A stretch of DNA of 64,000 bases, taken from Bartonella sp. AU55XJBT. GTDB lineage: Bacteria > Pseudomonadota > Alphaproteobacteria > Rhizobiales > Rhizobiaceae. The DNA lies in NCBI RefSeq assembly GCF_028618525.1, contig NZ_JAQITC010000008.1:42855-106854 (forward strand). The letters run 5' to 3'. Both the position numbers and the translations under genes were made by a program. The notes beneath the pieces were generated by a model. The model saw nothing but the letters and a program-made list of their open reading frames with translations. It ran no database searches and was not told where the DNA came from. Below, in pieces: positions 1 through 10,783 of the stretch (its first letter is position 1; the number at the start of each line of letters is the position of its first letter).

Positions 1-104
1 ACCTTCTTTCTGCGTTAAAGCAGTTAAACACATTGTAATTCTACAAAAACAGTTTTATTCCATTTTAGATGCTCAATTTTTGTCACATATACCAAGGATA
101 AAAT

Positions 105-3020
105 ATGACTCATCAAAAATATATCTCCATTCGCGGTGCACGTGAGCATAACCTTAAAAATATTGATCTCGATCTGCCTCGTGATAAACTTATTGTTATA
201 ACAGGACTTTCTGGATCAGGGAAATCATCTTTAGCTTTTGATACAATTTACGCTGAAGGACAACGCCGCTATGTCGAAAGCCTCTCGGCTTATGCACGCC
301 AATTTCTCGAAGTCATGCAAAAACCCGATGTCGACCGTATCGATGGCCTTTCCCCAGCCATCTCCATTGAACAAAAAACAACCAGCCGCAATCCTCGTTC
401 AACGGTCGGCACTGTCACTGAAATCCACGACTATATGCGTCTCCTTTTTGCACGTATTGGTATTCCTCATTCCCCTGCTACAGGACTCCCTATCGAAAGC
501 CAAACGGTAAGCCAAATGGTGGATCAAATTATGTCCTTACAAGAAGGTACACGAATTTTCATTATGGCACCTCTTGTGCGAGGACGAAAGGGTGAATATA
601 AAAAAGAGCTAACCGAGCTTTTAAAAAAAGGTTTTCAACGCGCTAAAGTTGATGGGAAATTCTATGAGATCCCTGATATTCCACCTCTTGATAAAAAGTA
701 TAAACACGACATCGATGTTGTGGTAGACCGCATTGTTGTACAAAAGGATATCTCCTCTCGCTTGGCTGATAGTATAGAAACCTGTTTACAGCTAGCAAAT
801 GGACTTGCCATTGCTGAAATGGCTGACCAACCCTTGGCACAAAAAGAAACAACAAAAGAATCTGCTCATAAGTCAAAAAACGACACACACAAACGGCTAC
901 TTTTTTCAGAAAAATTTTCCTGCCCTGTATCAGGTTTTTCTATCCCTGAAATTGAACCACGCCTTTTTTCATTCAATAATCCTTTTGGAGCCTGTCCTCT
1001 CTGCGATGGATTGGGAATCAAAAAGGCAATGGACCCATTGAAAGTTGTACCCAATAAAAATCTTACCTTAAAGAATGGCGCCATTGCGCCTTGGGCTAAA
1101 TCAGATTCACTTTATTATAGCCAAACCTTAGAAGCATTAGGAAAAACTTACGATTTCAAACTCACAAATCAGTGGTGCGAACTCTCTCATGAAGCACAAC
1201 AAGCTATTCTCTACGGTACAAAAAAAAATGAAATTTCTTTTATCTACAAAAATAATTCTGGTTCGCATAAAATGACTCAACCTTTTGAAGGAGTCATCCC
1301 CAATATGGAGAGACGCTGGAAAGAAACCGATTCTGCTTGGTCCCGTGAAGAAATTGAGCGTTATATGTCTTCTTCCCCTTGCCCAGCTTGTCACGGTTAT
1401 CGTTTAAAACCAGAGGCGCTTGCTGTGAAAATCCATGGGATGCATATTGGGCAAATATCAGATCTTTCTATTCTAAAAGCAGATGATTGGTTTGCCAACA
1501 TCCATCAATATCTTACGGAAAAACAACGCAATATCGCAGTACGTATTTTAAAAGAAATTCGCGAACGCTTAGCTTTTTTAAATCATGTAGGATTGGAATA
1601 TCTTACCTTATCTCGAAATTCAGGAACACTTTCGGGGGGAGAAAGCCAACGCATTCGGTTAGCCTCCCAGATTGGTTCTGGTCTTACAGGCGTCCTTTAT
1701 ATTTTAGATGAACCATCCATCGGTTTACACCAACGTGATAATGAACGCCTTTTGGAAATGCTACGCCATTTACGCGATCTTGGTAATACAGTCATTGTCG
1801 TTGAACATGATGAAGATGCTATTCGCATAGCAGACCATGTTGTCGACATGGGCCCCGCTGCAGGGGTTCATGGTGGTAAAATCATAGCGCAAGGAACACC
1901 GCAAGAAATTATAGAGAATCCAGCCTCTCTCACAGGCCAGTATCTTTCAGGGAAAATGGCGATTAGACTGCCGACAGAGCGACGCAAAATATCAAAATCA
2001 AAAACCCTTAAAGTCATCGGCGCCAAAGGCAATAACCTTAAAAATATCAGTGCAAATATCCCTCTTGGAACCTTCACATGCATCACCGGTGTTTCTGGAG
2101 GAGGAAAATCAACATTTCTTATTGAAACGCTTTTCAAAGCAGCATCCCATCAGATCATGGGTAGTCATCATAGCCCTGCCAGCTATGATAAAATTGAAGG
2201 CTTAGAATTTCTTGATAAAGTCATCGATATCAACCAATCCCCCATTGGACGCACCCCACGCTCTAATCCTGCAACCTATACAGGTGCTTTTACACCGATT
2301 CGTGACTGGTTTGCTGAACTTCCAGAATCAAAAGCCTGTGGTTATAAAGCAGGGCGTTTTTCATTTAATGTTAAAGGAGGACGCTGCGAAGCCTGCCAAG
2401 GTGATGGAGTCATCAAAATTGAAATGCACTTTTTACCGGATGTCTATGTAACTTGCGATGTCTGTAAAGGAAAGCGCTATAATCGAGAAACACTAGAAAT
2501 AAAATTCAAAGGGCAATCTATCGCCGATATTTTAGATATGACAATCGAAAAGGCTGAGGAATTTTTCCACGCTGTTCCCGCTATTCATAATAAAATGGAA
2601 ACCCTCATGAAAGTAGGATTGGGTTACATAAAAGTAGGACAGCAAGCAACCACGCTTTCTGGTGGGGAAGCACAACGTGTAAAACTTGCAAAAGAGCTTT
2701 CACGCAAAACAACGGGACGTACACTTTATATTTTAGATGAACCGACAACAGGTTTACATTTTCATGATATTTCTAAACTTCTTGAAGTTCTCCATGAACT
2801 GGTCGAGCAAGGCAACACTGTCATCGTCATTGAACATAACCTTGACGTTATCAAGACAGCCGACTGGATTATTGATTTAGGCCCAGAAGGTGGAGATCGT
2901 GGGGGTGAAATCGTTGCAATTGGACGTCCTGAAGATATTATTAAGGTTCCCGCGTCCTATACGGGAAAATTTCTAAAAGATGTTTTACAGCGCCACTCTC
3001 TCTACAATTCTAATTCTTAA
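105..3020 (+). CDS. uvrA: Excinuclease ABC subunit A (UvrA)
   Basis: UvrA is the damage-recognition ATPase of nucleotide excision repair; a dimer scans DNA and loads UvrB. The 971-aa protein has the family's usual length and two ABC modules. Module 1 has Walker [10 protein letters not shown] near residue 35 and signature LSGGESQR with Walker [11 protein letters not shown]. Module 2 has [17 protein letters not shown] and [10 protein letters not shown]. The second zinc finger is intact (CEAC then CDVC, about residues 760-787). The first reads CPVS followed by CPLC, so one of its four cysteines is a serine, a variant I believe is common in alphaproteobacteria. The ATG start follows an AAGGA ribosome site 6 bases upstream. 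No LexA-type box is visible in the 104 bases before it. It stands alone. Confidence 0.98.
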   Translation: MTHQKYISIRGAREHNLKNIDLDLPRDKLIVITGLSGSGKSSLAFDTIYAEGQRRYVESLSAYARQFLEVMQKPDVDRIDGLSPAISIEQKTTSRNPRSTVGTVTEIHDYMRLLFARIGIPHSPATGLPIESQTVSQMVDQIMSLQEGTRIFIMAPLVRGRKGEYKKELTELLKKGFQRAKVDGKFYEIPDIPPLDKKYKHDIDVVVDRIVVQKDISSRLADSIETCLQLANGLAIAEMADQPLAQKETTKESAHKSKNDTHKRLLFSEKFSCPVSGFSIPEIEPRLFSFNNPFGACPLCDGLGIKKAMDPLKVVPNKNLTLKNGAIAPWAKSDSLYYSQTLEALGKTYDFKLTNQWCELSHEAQQAILYGTKKNEISFIYKNNSGSHKMTQPFEGVIPNMERRWKETDSAWSREEIERYMSSSPCPACHGYRLKPEALAVKIHGMHIGQISDLSILKADDWFANIHQYLTEKQRNIAVRILKEIRERLAFLNHVGLEYLTLSRNSGTLSGGESQRIRLASQIGSGLTGVLYILDEPSIGLHQRDNERLLEMLRHLRDLGNTVIVVEHDEDAIRIADHVVDMGPAAGVHGGKIIAQGTPQEIIENPASLTGQYLSGKMAIRLPTERRKISKSKTLKVIGAKGNNLKNISANIPLGTFTCITGVSGGGKSTFLIETLFKAASHQIMGSHHSPASYDKIEGLEFLDKVIDINQSPIGRTPRSNPATYTGAFTPIRDWFAELPESKACGYKAGRFSFNVKGGRCEACQGDGVIKIEMHFLPDVYVTCDVCKGKRYNRETLEIKFKGQSIADILDMTIEKAEEFFHAVPAIHNKMETLMKVGLGYIKVGQQATTLSGGEAQRVKLAKELSRKTTGRTLYILDEPTTGLHFHDISKLLEVLHELVEQGNTVIVIEHNLDVIKTADWIIDLGPEGGDRGGEIVAIGRPEDIIKVPASYTGKFLKDVLQRHSLYNSNS

Positions 3021-4441
<1,421 letters not shown>

Positions 4442-4497
4442 TAAACAACGAAAAATTCACCTTTATCACCCTCAACGCCATATTAAGGAAATTGAAT

Positions 4498-5907
4498 ATG
4501 ACAACCGCATCAGATATTATCAAACAGATTGCAGACAACGAAATCCGTTTTGTTGATTTACGTTTTACTGATCCACGAGGAAAATTGCATCACATTACAA
4601 TGGATATCGCAGAGATCAGCGAGGATACCTTTAGTGATGGTGTTATGTTTGATGGTTCTTCAATTGCTGGTTGGAAAACAATTAATGAATCTGACATGGT
4701 TTTAATGCCTGATCCCAAAACAGCGCATATTGATCCTTTTTTTGCTCAGTCTACTTTGGTCATATTTTGCGACATCCTTGACCCTGTTTCTGGTGAATTT
4801 TATCGTAGAGATCCTCGTTCTATCGCCAAAAGGGCTGAAGTTTATATGAAATCTTTAGGTATTGGAGATACAATCAATATAGGTCCAGAAGCAGAGTTTT
4901 TTATCTTTGATGATGTGCGCTATAAAACAGACCCTTACAATACAGGATTTAAACTCGATTCAAGTGAACTTCCTTCCAATGATGATACGGAATATGAAAC
5001 AGGCAATCTAGGACATCGTCCACGAATGAAGGGAGGCTATCTTCCTGTTCCACCGATTGATTCCTGCCAAGATATGCGTTCTGAAATGCTCACAGCACTC
5101 AAAGATATGGGCGTGCAGGTTGAAAAACACCATCATGAAGTCGCAGCGGGTCAACATGAATTGGGGATTCGTTTTGATACGCTTGTTCGCGAAGCTGATA
5201 AGATGCAAATTTTTAAATATGTTGTGCATCAAATAGCAAACAGTTATGGAAAAACAGCAACTTTTATGCCAAAGCCCATTTTTGGTGATAATGGCTCAGG
5301 AATGCATGTCCATATGTCCATTTGGAAAGATGGAAAACCCATCTTTGCGGGAAATGAATATGCCGGACTCTCAGAAACCTGTTTATTTTTTATCGGTGGT
5401 GTTATTAAGCACGCAAAAGCAATCAATGCCTTTACCAATCCATCCACAAACTCCTATAAGCGTTTGGTTCCTGGTTATGAAGCCCCTGTCCTTCTTGCCT
5501 ATTCGGCTCGTAATCGTTCTGCTTCTTGCCGTATTCCAATGAGTTCTTCGCCAAATTCAAAACGCGTAGAAGTTCGTTTTCCAGACCCAACAGCAAATCC
5601 CTATTTAGCATTTGCAGCTCTCTTAATGGCTGGTCTTGATGGCATCAAAAACAAAATTCACCCTGGACATGCTATGGATAAAGATCTTTATGATCTTCCC
5701 TTAAAAGAACTTAAAGAAATTCCTACCGTTTCGGGAAGTCTGCGTGAAGCACTTGAAGCGCTCGACAAAGATCGTGGCTTTCTTAAAGCTGGCGATGTTT
5801 TTGATGATGATCAGATTAATTCCTTTATTCAAGTAAAGATGCAAGAAGTCTTGCGTTACGAAACAACACCTCATCCTGTTGAATTCGATATGTACTATTC
5901 TGTTTAA
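4498..5907 (+). CDS. glnA: Glutamine synthetase type I
   Basis: Makes glutamine from glutamate, ammonia and ATP; the enzyme is a dodecamer. The ATG at 4498 gives 469 residues, the classical GS-I length, and has AAGGAA seven bases upstream; an in-frame TTG at 4492 is less likely. Visible motifs are the Mg-binding segment around [11 protein letters not shown], the [10 protein letters not shown] substrate loop, the [12 protein letters not shown] segment and the adenylylation site Tyr in KDLYDLP near residue 397, so control by GlnE is expected. It follows glnB in a probable two-gene operon and ends at a strong terminator. Confidence 0.98.
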   Translation: MTTASDIIKQIADNEIRFVDLRFTDPRGKLHHITMDIAEISEDTFSDGVMFDGSSIAGWKTINESDMVLMPDPKTAHIDPFFAQSTLVIFCDILDPVSGEFYRRDPRSIAKRAEVYMKSLGIGDTINIGPEAEFFIFDDVRYKTDPYNTGFKLDSSELPSNDDTEYETGNLGHRPRMKGGYLPVPPIDSCQDMRSEMLTALKDMGVQVEKHHHEVAAGQHELGIRFDTLVREADKMQIFKYVVHQIANSYGKTATFMPKPIFGDNGSGMHVHMSIWKDGKPIFAGNEYAGLSETCLFFIGGVIKHAKAINAFTNPSTNSYKRLVPGYEAPVLLAYSARNRSASCRIPMSSSPNSKRVEVRFPDPTANPYLAFAALLMAGLDGIKNKIHPGHAMDKDLYDLPLKELKEIPTVSGSLREALEALDKDRGFLKAGDVFDDDQINSFIQVKMQEVLRYETTPHPVEFDMYYSV

Positions 5908-5936
5908 ACAATAAAATACGCATTCTTTTGATTTTT

Positions 5937-5963
5937 AAAATGGAGGCGAAAGCCTCCATTTTT
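5937..5963 (+). terminator. Intrinsic terminator after glnA
   Basis: A perfect 7-bp stem (TGGAGGC / GCCTCCA, 5941-5958) closes on a GAAA tetraloop and is followed by TTTTT, with an A-run before the stem. It lies 33 bases after the glnA stop and should end the glnB-glnA transcript. Confidence 0.88.
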
Positions 5964-6064
5964 GTGGATATCCGTCTTGTGCAAGAGTGCAAAAGACTTT
6001 TTGCTTATCTACTTTTCCTTTATAATCATTTTGAATCTCTTCAAATTAATTAACAAGGTTTCTA

Positions 6065-6616
6065 ATGCCGCGAATTTGTTTTCTCATTTCTATTCTTTTA
6101 TGCATTGTCCTTATCCCATCAACAACTCTAGCGCATACAATTAGAAACCAAAAACTCATAACCCTTGAACTTGAAAAAGCAACATCTGCTTATAGTAAAG
6201 CACTTAAAAATGCCGATGCAGATACCATTTTAAATGCTATCCCCCCCCAAATTATTAACCACTTAACAGCTAAAAAAAATCTTAGTCAATCACAATTTCA
6301 ACAAATCATGAAAGGCCAAATCGAACAATTGGCAGAAAATTATAAGATTGAAAGTATCCACATTGACCAAAAACAAAAACGTGAAGGTAAACTTGATAAT
6401 GGCATTCCTTATTTTGTTATCCCCGTAGAGCTTGTAACCACAACAAATGCTGGAAAAAAATGTTCTATTCAAACTGAAATTATTGCCCTACTTCATAATA
6501 ACCAATGGTATTTTATCCGAGGTAATGACGACGCAATCTTAAATATAATCGATAAAGTGTTTCCTGGACTTGAAAAAGTAAAAACCAATCCTCTAAAAGT
6601 TACAAAAATACAATGA
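6065..6616 (+). CDS. Exported protein of unknown function
   Basis: I do not recognise this 183-aa protein. Residues 1-23 form a signal peptide (basic start, long hydrophobic core, cleavage likely after TTLA), so it should be periplasmic. The mature part is lysine-rich and mixed alpha/beta with no cysteine pattern or catalytic motif I can name; its short helical start and later beta segments (FVIPVELVTTTN, WYFIRGND) would suit a small NTF2-like or immunity-like fold, but that is a guess. It stands alone between the glnA terminator and the convergent ATP12-like gene. Confidence 0.75.
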   Translation: MPRICFLISILLCIVLIPSTTLAHTIRNQKLITLELEKATSAYSKALKNADADTILNAIPPQIINHLTAKKNLSQSQFQQIMKGQIEQLAENYKIESIHIDQKQKREGKLDNGIPYFVIPVELVTTTNAGKKCSIQTEIIALLHNNQWYFIRGNDDAILNIIDKVFPGLEKVKTNPLKVTKIQ

Positions 6617-6648
6617 TCGAGGAAAATATATAAATAAAAGCTTTAACC

Positions 6649-7431
6649 TTATAAACAAGTTGTAACGATTGTAACAGCTGCATTAAATTCAATTTTTTTA
6701 TGAGCACGGCGTACCATTGTCTCTTTATCCATTTCCCATTGTTCCATCATCCAATCTTCATCTAAATGAGCAATAGACCAAGCATGATCCGCATCAATTT
6801 CTCCCGCAGCGACCGCAAGAGCAATAAGAGCAGATCCCGTTAAAGTTGTCATCACATGGAGTGCTGCAAGCATATAAGGAGACTCAACGCTACGTAAATA
6901 ATGGCTCACAGCTTGAAGTGCTTCTGGTGATTGTTCCACATGCATCAGCCCTTCTGTCAAATAAAAGCGTGCTCCTAGTTTTTCTTCTGCCCAATTCAAT
7001 AAAGGATCCCATTGTTTACATTGCCGTTGTACCAACTCTTTAGGGGTTTCTGCACGATAAAAAATCATATCACAAGAAACAAAACGCAATAAATCTTCAA
7101 AAACAGCCTGCATATCATCAGCGATACCATCAATAACAGTGTTAACAAGACGTGTCATCGGCATTGTTGCTGGGTCAACAACGTTCTTTTGGCTCTCAAA
7201 TTCCTGAGCAATGAATTCAGCAAACATTTGCGTTGGTACAAGAAAATGACGCTTTGCAGGCGTTTTAACGGGACGTTCATCTAATAAGATCGCAAATCCC
7301 CCCTCCTCACAAGAAATCTTTACTTCTCTATAAAATCGTTTAGGATGTGGTTGGCATAAAAGATTTTGACTCTTCTGGACAGAACTATTTTTATTCGAAG
7401 GTCTATCAAAATGATTCAAAATTTCACGCAT
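6649..7431 (-). CDS. ATP12-family F1-ATPase assembly chaperone
   Basis: ATP12 proteins bind the F1 alpha subunit and help assemble ATP synthase; they occur in mitochondria and alphaproteobacteria. The 260-aa protein shows the family pattern: an N-terminal KRFYREV and LLDERPVKTPAK segment (about residues 32-60), then MPMTRLVNTVIDGI, then the helical C-terminal domain with DPLLNWAEE, GLMHVEQ and the HLDEDWMMEQWEMD motif near the end. The start ATG has GAGG about ten bases upstream. It is monocistronic here and convergent with the preceding exported-protein gene. Confidence 0.9.
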   Translation of the reverse strand: MREILNHFDRPSNKNSSVQKSQNLLCQPHPKRFYREVKISCEEGGFAILLDERPVKTPAKRHFLVPTQMFAEFIAQEFESQKNVVDPATMPMTRLVNTVIDGIADDMQAVFEDLLRFVSCDMIFYRAETPKELVQRQCKQWDPLLNWAEEKLGARFYLTEGLMHVEQSPEALQAVSHYLRSVESPYMLAALHVMTTLTGSALIALAVAAGEIDADHAWSIAHLDEDWMMEQWEMDKETMVRRAHKKIEFNAAVTIVTTCL

Positions 7432-8090
7432 ATTGTTTTACCTCTGACATTTCAAAAAAATGACTTTTTTTCAAAGCTCTATATATCTGATTTAAGATTT
7501 AAATTTATCTCTTTCTCTATCTTACAAGAAAAAAATCTTACTAATCCAAACTGATTTTAAAATATATCCTTTATTGAACACACAAGACAATAATGATTGC
7601 CTTTCATATATTCAATACAATCACAACTATAAAACAATTTTTTAAAGTATTTATCTTAATTAAAAAGCTAAATATATTGAATTCTATGGCAAAAATGTTC
7701 ACGCTTTATCACTATGCTCATTATCCACCCACAATAGCATTATTGATATGAACAGTTCAAAAACGCTGCTCATCCCCAAAATGATAGAGCAGTACGGTTT
7801 ACTATCATCCGCCTTCGCTTAAACCATTTTAATCATTCTCTAACATATCCAATAAATACCCCCTGCGTAGAATTTTTTCTGTTCAATATCTACCCTAAAC
7901 GACCATGTTCTATGGCATGATAGGATAATAACAAGACTAAATTGTATCGTAAATTTTCTTTCACATATACATATATTTTATAAAATACTATATTTTATAA
8001 AATACTAAATTAATTAGTTTATTGTGCTTCATATACTATACATATTGCACTAGTTTAAATTTATTTACATAATTATAAAGAATAGATATC
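7432..8090. other. AT-rich spacer before the ligase operon
   Basis: About 660 bases with no gene I can support, between two divergent transcription units. The only structured element is the pair of tandem palindromes at 7974-8007, described separately. The promoters of both neighbours should lie here, but no strong -35/-10 pair stands out. Confidence 0.6.
7974..8007. repeat. Two tandem 17-bp palindromic repeats
   Basis: The 17-base unit TATTTTATAAAATACTA occurs twice head to tail (7974-7990 and 7991-8007). The first 14 bases of each unit are a perfect palindrome. The pair lies 84 bases before the first gene of the four-gene biosynthetic operon, so it could be an operator for a dimeric regulator bound on two adjacent sites, or part of its promoter. 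The AT-only sequence means chance is a real alternative. Confidence 0.55.
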
Positions 8091-8648
8091 ATGCAATCTG
8101 AAAATAATATTTTTATCTATACACTTGGCCCTGCAGATACTAACTGTGCAGCTGCAGCACAATGGTGGCTTGGCAATCACAATAAAAATATTTCATCCAC
8201 TGACTTAAGATCCCGTATTATATTATATGCAACTCTTGAAGAAGCCTTTGAGGAACTTGTCCAGAAAAAAGATGGTTATCTTCTAAGCTGTGCTACTTAC
8301 CCTGATTTGCATACACTCATATTTACCCGTTTAGATGATATGCAATTATTTGACAGCTTTATCATGCCTACTCACTCTATGGTTTTAGCTAAACGCAACA
8401 ACACTGATGAAATTAAAACCGTAGCGACTCATCCTGCCCCTCAATCTTTGGCTCATCAATACGACAAAATATTTGCCAACAGCAATGCTGATGCAGCCGT
8501 TCTTTGTAATGCTGAAAAAGCAGATGCTTGTATTACAACGTCGGTCGCGGCAAACCGCTATAAGCTGAATATTGTAGAAAGTTTTGGACAAGTGCCAATG
8601 GCCTTTTTTCTCCACTCACTAAAGTCAGCTTATCATGAAACAATCTGA
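8091..8648 (+). CDS. BacA/prephenate-dehydratase-like enzyme
   Basis: This 185-aa protein has the layout of the prephenate-binding fold: LGPADTNCAAAA at residues 12-22 matches the family's LGPxGT opening, THPAPQSL at 113-120 the S/T-HP motif, and DACITTSVAANRY at 145-157 the closing segment. It lacks the TRF motif and ACT domain of real prephenate dehydratases (PheA). From memory, the end (a VPM motif at 168-170, then an aromatic stretch) and the HPxP motif look more like BacA, the prephenate decarboxylase of bacilysin synthesis, which is of similar length. Prephenate decarboxylation is therefore the leading hypothesis. Its end overlaps the next gene by 14 bases. The ATG lacks a strong ribosome site (only AAAGAAT nearby). 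Confidence 0.65.
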   Translation: MQSENNIFIYTLGPADTNCAAAAQWWLGNHNKNISSTDLRSRIILYATLEEAFEELVQKKDGYLLSCATYPDLHTLIFTRLDDMQLFDSFIMPTHSMVLAKRNNTDEIKTVATHPAPQSLAHQYDKIFANSNADAAVLCNAEKADACITTSVAANRYKLNIVESFGQVPMAFFLHSLKSAYHETI

Positions 8649-9831
8649 AGCACTTCTTTCCATTGTTAACTTGGTTGACAAATTCCGTATGCGCCAAGAA
8701 CGAGATGGGAGCATTAAAGAACCAATTTTAGCAAATCGTAATATGATCAATGAATTGATCACTTTGTTGAACCACCACGTAGATATCATTGACGGATTAT
8801 CTCCAGAACTTTTAGCTATCACTTCTGATGATCTTCATCAGTGGATGCTCAACGGTCTAACTATCCCTCCTAAATTTGATAACACTTTAGCTGCTTTCAA
8901 AGCACCATTACCAGATGCTCCTTTGTTTTTCTTGGCTCCAATGCGTGCAACAAATGGACCTGATCCAGAAGGATTCCGGTTGGAATTAGTTACAGGATAT
9001 CATCATGAAACAGCCTATCTGGCTGACGCCTCAAAATATACAAATAATTATGTAGCACCATTTCAATGTATAAAAATGGGAATAGCATCAAAGGGGTTTT
9101 TAGAAGGCAATTGCATTGTACTATTTCCAGAATCTGTAGCAACTGCTAAAAAAATTGATAAGCAAGCATTTGCTTTGTTTTTTTTCAGTAAATTCTTTGA
9201 TATTTACAACAAGCAGACAATTGTGGAAGCTGAACGTTTACTCGGTCGAGATAGTAAATTCCTGTTCGGTCAATTGCATAGTCGTAACTTATCTAAGGAA
9301 GACATTTACGATGCTCGCTGTTTGTGGGGCTATTACCATGACTATGCACATCATACTGGACCGCGGCCATTAGATAAAAATCTGTATATAAAATTAAATT
9401 GGTTTACAGGTCTTCTAGAAGAAACTAAAGTTGATTTAATTACAGTGCGTATTATGCTACAAAATCATCCAAAATTTTGGAAAGAAATAACGGAGTTTGT
9501 CCTATTAGAACGCATATTCCGTTATCCAAAAGGTTCTGATCAGCATATGACATTCGATGCTGGTACGGGGGTCTTACTTTTTGAAATATTGATGCGTAAC
9601 AAAGCATTGATTGAAACAAATCAAGGTTATCTTCAATTTGATTTGGAGCGTCTTGAAAAAGTAATAACATTGATGATAGAAGATATAGAAGCACTTGAAA
9701 CATTAGATGATGACGCTTATTTGGCAGGAGCTAAAGATTATATCCAAAATAATCTTGGAAAGCCGCAAACTTCACAGTCAAGATTTAATTTTTCGACATC
9801 ACACTATGCACAGCGCGTTATTGGGGATTAA
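8635..9831 (+). CDS. Unrecognised 398-aa protein of the ligase operon
   Basis: I cannot assign this protein with confidence. It is soluble, with no signal peptide or membrane segment. The middle has a striking cluster YYHDYAHHTGPRP (residues 233-245) with H235, D236, H239 and H240, which could bind a metal as in HD-type or diiron enzymes. Another His pair lies in YHHETAYLAD (about residues 122-131). The C-terminal third is helical and acidic (FDLERLEKVITLMIEDIEAL). It may belong to an uncharacterised DUF family shared with actinomycete clusters, but I cannot verify that. It overlaps both neighbours, so it is translationally coupled and probably performs the tailoring step between the BacA-like enzyme and the ligase. 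Confidence 0.6.
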   Translation: MKQSEALLSIVNLVDKFRMRQERDGSIKEPILANRNMINELITLLNHHVDIIDGLSPELLAITSDDLHQWMLNGLTIPPKFDNTLAAFKAPLPDAPLFFLAPMRATNGPDPEGFRLELVTGYHHETAYLADASKYTNNYVAPFQCIKMGIASKGFLEGNCIVLFPESVATAKKIDKQAFALFFFSKFFDIYNKQTIVEAERLLGRDSKFLFGQLHSRNLSKEDIYDARCLWGYYHDYAHHTGPRPLDKNLYIKLNWFTGLLEETKVDLITVRIMLQNHPKFWKEITEFVLLERIFRYPKGSDQHMTFDAGTGVLLFEILMRNKALIETNQGYLQFDLERLEKVITLMIEDIEALETLDDDAYLAGAKDYIQNNLGKPQTSQSRFNFSTSHYAQRVIGD

Positions 9832-10783
9832 ATCGTTGAATTTCTTAAAAGGACGGTTATTCTTATTTACCTTTGCCATTCTCGCATTGTTTTCCATAAG
9901 TTGGTTATTATCTAAGAGTTTGGTGAGCAATATACCAGTCATGCATGCAGTTGGACTGAGGTTGTGTGCAACTGCCGCCGCTTTATGGTTGATGGCACTT
10001 TTTCGTGAGAAAGCTGTTTTCAGATCCCTACCATTACTTTCTATGATACCTTCTTTTTTAATTCTCTCAGTGTTAGGATTCTCGCTGTATTTTGTATGCA
10101 GCTTTGGTGCATTAAAATCGCTCAAAGCCAGTGATTTAACGATGGTGCTTGCTACTATTCCAGGTATTACCTATATATTGGGAACACTGACGAATAGTCT
10201 TATGTTTTCATGGTTCAAGCTTATCGGTATGATCATTGTCAGTGTAGCGGCTATAGCATTTAATATAAACAGTGTAGAGGTGGGATATTACAGCCTAATA
10301 GGCATAGCTCTTGCTTTAACAGCAGCATTTTCTTACTCTGCTTATGGCTTATTGTCTAAACGTTATCTTAAAAATTTACCTTTGCTCACCTCATTGGCTT
10401 GGATCACAACAATTTCTGCAGCATCGTTTATGCCATTATTCATTTTTGATCCTGCTCCACTCTTATATCTTAAGTTAGAAGATATATTGAAGATATTGAT
10501 TTTAGGAACTGTTTGCTCGGCACCCGTTTACGTATTATATCAAAAAGTTTTAGCTGAGGGAGGCGTATTATATGCCAACACTATTGGCGTATTATCTCCT
10601 TTTGCAGTGGTTGCATGCGAATGGATCATCGGCTCGAGCTCTTCTCTCAACATGATCAAAATAATTACCATGATGATGGCTGTTATAGGGATGTCACTCT
10701 TATTTATAGATGCATCAAAGGTATCTAAATGGCAACAGAAACGCCATTCCAAAAATTCCAAATTTAATGAGGAAATAAAATGA
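9806..10783 (+). CDS. EamA/DMT-family exporter
   Basis: An inner-membrane protein with about ten hydrophobic helices arranged as two EamA repeats. The first repeat contains LYFVCSFGALKSLKASDLTMVLATIPGITYILGTL-like sequence typical of drug/metabolite transporters, split here into its motif SLKASDLTMV; the second has YSAYGLLSKRY and ends with a basic tail. The open frame extends back to 9707, but that part lies inside the previous gene. I chose ATG 9806, which overlaps the previous stop by 26 bases; TTG 9836 preceded by GGGGA is also possible. Its position between the tailoring gene and the ligase suggests it exports the operon's product and protects the cell, the role BacE plays in bacilysin clusters. 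Confidence 0.82.
   Translation: MHSALLGIKSLNFLKGRLFLFTFAILALFSISWLLSKSLVSNIPVMHAVGLRLCATAAALWLMALFREKAVFRSLPLLSMIPSFLILSVLGFSLYFVCSFGALKSLKASDLTMVLATIPGITYILGTLTNSLMFSWFKLIGMIIVSVAAIAFNINSVEVGYYSLIGIALALTAAFSYSAYGLLSKRYLKNLPLLTSLAWITTISAASFMPLFIFDPAPLLYLKLEDILKILILGTVCSAPVYVLYQKVLAEGGVLYANTIGVLSPFAVVACEWIIGSSSSLNMIKIITMMMAVIGMSLLFIDASKVSKWQQKRHSKNSKFNEEIK

Noticed and set aside
8091..8648. Reading the 185-aa protein as ordinary prephenate dehydratase (PheA) for phenylalanine synthesis
   Set aside because: It lacks the TRF motif and the ACT regulatory domain, is much shorter, and lies in an operon with a ligase and an exporter.
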